A stretch of 5,538 nt of DNA from positions 1 to 5,538 of the forward strand of contig JADFKG010000133.1 in the NCBI GenBank assembly GCA_022565075.1. The letters are read 5' to 3'. The notes below the pieces were generated by a model. The model had not been told where the DNA came from and made no database searches. It worked only from the letters and a program-made list of their open reading frames with translations. Position numbers and translations under genes: made by a program. Positions 4,246 through 5,538 of this stretch are shown here, one piece after another (the stretch's first letter is position 1; the number at the start of each line of letters is the position of its first letter). The stretch is from Chloroflexota bacterium. Its GTDB lineage: Bacteria > Chloroflexota > Dehalococcoidia > SM23-28-2 > RBG-16-64-32.

Positions 4246-5490
4246 ATGCGAGAAGCAGTGCTCGTAGACATGATTCGCACGCCGTTCGGCCGCGCCGGCC
4301 AGCGCGGGGTGTTCCGCGACATCTCGCACGTCGAGATGGTCGTGCCGCTGATGAAGAACGTCCTTGCCCGCAACAACGTGGGCGGCGAGGAAGTGGATGA
4401 GGTGCTATGGGGCTCCGTCGGCATCGCCGGCATGCTCACCCGCTCGCGGCTCTATGTGCTCGAAGCAGGCCTGCCTTACACGATCTCGGCGACGGACATG
4501 AACAAGCAGTGCGGGTCGTCGCTGCAGGCGAGCGCGCAGGGGGCGTTCGCGGTGATGGCCGGGATGTCGGACGTGGTGATCGCCGGGGGCGTGGAGACGA
4601 TGGACCGGGTGAACCCGATTCCGCCCGGCGACGAGACGAACCTGCAGCAGGTCCAGACGTCAGAGGTGATGGCGAAGGAGTTCCTGCAGCCGTGGCCGGA
4701 CAAGGACAAGGCGCCGGTGTGGCAGAAGCGCTGGTACCAGGTAACGGAGCCCTGGATCATGGACATGGGCCAGACGGCGGAGAAGCTGGCAAAAGAGCGT
4801 GGTGTGTCGCGAGAGGACGCCGACAGGTTCTCGCTGGAGAGCCACAGGAAGACGATCCGCGCGCAGAAGGAAGGCCTGCTGGCGGACGAGATCAACCCGA
4901 TCGAGATCTCTTATTCTGACGGTTCGAGCGTGAAGGTGGAGACTGACCAGAACCCGCGCGAGAACACGTCGCTGGAGAAGCTGACGAGTCTGAAGCCGGC
5001 GTATACGGCGGACGGCCAGGTGACGGCGGGCAACGCGAGCCCGCGCACCGACGGGGCGACGGTCTGCCTGATCATGGAGAAGCAGATGGCGAAGGAGAAG
5101 GGGCTGAAGCCGCTGGCGACGTTCCGCCACGCGGCGTCTGTGGGGGTCGACCCGACGATCATGGGGATCGGCCCGGTGCCGGCGACGCAGAAGCTGCTGA
5201 AGCGCAGCGGGATGACGCTGGATGACTTCGACATCATCGAGATCAACGAGGCGTTTGCCTGCCAGGTGCTGGCCTGCGGCGCGGAGTTGAAGTGGGACTG
5301 GGACAAGGTGAACCCGAACGGCGGCGCGATCGCCATCGGGCACCCGCTGGGGGCGACGGGGACGCGGCTGCTCGGGACGATCGCCTATGAGATGCGCCGC
5401 CGCGACGCGGAGTGGGGCCTGGTGACGCTGTGCATGGGCGCGGGGATGGGCATGTCGCTGGCGCTGCAGCGCGAACACTACGACTGGTAG
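4246..5490 (+). CDS. Thiolase family protein (acetyl-CoA C-acetyltransferase / 3-ketoacyl-CoA thiolase)
   Basis: Thiolases either cleave 3-ketoacyl-CoA with CoA in beta-oxidation or condense two acetyl-CoA. This 414-residue cytoplasmic protein has the full set of active-site motifs. The nucleophile is C89 in NKQCGSSLQA, VIAGGVETMD is at 111-120, GNASPRTDGA at 262-271 and NEAFA at 334-338. The catalytic H366 is in GHPLGATG, and the acid/base C396 is in LCMGAGMG. The family is usually about 390-400 residues; the extra length is a Trp-rich stretch near residues 150-172 in the loop domain. The ATG at 4246 follows AGGAGGT by 8 nt, and homology (REAVLVDMIRTPFGRAG) begins at once. It is alone on the plus strand here, so direction (degradative or biosynthetic) and chain length cannot be decided; the adjacent GGTTAACC sites suggest regulated expression. 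Confidence 0.96.
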   Translation: MREAVLVDMIRTPFGRAGQRGVFRDISHVEMVVPLMKNVLARNNVGGEEVDEVLWGSVGIAGMLTRSRLYVLEAGLPYTISATDMNKQCGSSLQASAQGAFAVMAGMSDVVIAGGVETMDRVNPIPPGDETNLQQVQTSEVMAKEFLQPWPDKDKAPVWQKRWYQVTEPWIMDMGQTAEKLAKERGVSREDADRFSLESHRKTIRAQKEGLLADEINPIEISYSDGSSVKVETDQNPRENTSLEKLTSLKPAYTADGQVTAGNASPRTDGATVCLIMEKQMAKEKGLKPLATFRHAASVGVDPTIMGIGPVPATQKLLKRSGMTLDDFDIIEINEAFACQVLACGAELKWDWDKVNPNGGAIAIGHPLGATGTRLLGTIAYEMRRRDAEWGLVTLCMGAGMGMSLALQREHYDW

Positions 5491-5538
5491 CGACTGGCCT
5501 CGCGACGTCGTCTGCGGGGAAGATGGGAGTCGCGACCC
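5491..5538. other. Downstream end of the window, no gene recognised
   Basis: These 48 nt after the thiolase stop contain two copies of TCGCGAC, 30 bp apart (5500-5506 and 5530-5536). No terminator hairpin with a T-run is visible before the window ends. Confidence 0.5.

Noticed and set aside
4407..5478. Alternative-frame and antisense reading frames over the thiolase gene
   Set aside because: They lie wholly inside the thiolase gene, whose catalytic motifs are complete, and their Arg/Gly- or Leu/Arg-rich translations are composition artefacts.

Overview
The window is high-GC bacterial DNA. It carries a pantothenate (vitamin B5) biosynthesis cluster on the minus strand and a thiolase gene on the plus strand. 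Several features suggest a member of the Chloroflexota, perhaps Dehalococcoidia-like. These are the dockerin-type repeats in a secreted non-cellulosomal protein with a Pro/Thr linker, the dispersed hairpin repeats of a type common in such genomes, and the layout of the pan operon. This placement is an inference from sequence style; there is no rRNA or phylogenetic marker here.

Reading the minus strand from right to left: a small lysine-rich gene of unknown function (3857-4042) ends just before a long, A/T-flanked terminator hairpin (3796-3826). Directly after that lies a strong sigma70-type promoter (-35 at 3768-3773, extended -10 at 3746-3751). It drives a structured RNA of about 140 nt that ends in a perfect intrinsic terminator (3600-3627). 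About 140 nt further on, past a cluster of palindromes and short direct repeats, begins panD (aspartate decarboxylase). panD is followed by a short-chain dehydrogenase/reductase (SDR) gene whose ribosome-binding site overlaps the panD stop, then by panB (ketopantoate hydroxymethyltransferase). Next come a dispersed REP-like hairpin, a gene for a secreted protein with two dockerin-type calcium-binding repeats, and finally panC (pantoate-beta-alanine ligase), which runs off the left edge.

PanB makes ketopantoate, PanD makes beta-alanine and PanC joins pantoate to beta-alanine. The only step with no standard enzyme in the window is ketopantoate reduction, and an uncharacterised NADP-type SDR sits exactly between panD and panB.

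To the right, transcribed in the opposite direction from the small gene, is a 414-residue thiolase (4246-5490). The 203-bp divergent intergenic region holds two perfect GGTTAACC palindromes 21 bp apart, which look like a repressor or activator operator.

The most interesting part is the candidate regulatory RNA at the head of the pan operon. Its first hairpin has the architecture 4 bp, bulged A, 3 bp. A second hairpin with the same architecture and one compensatory base-pair change occurs in the SDR-panB gap. This resembles in kind the 'pan' RNA motif reported upstream of pantothenate genes in Chloroflexi and other phyla, but the match has not been tested against the family model.
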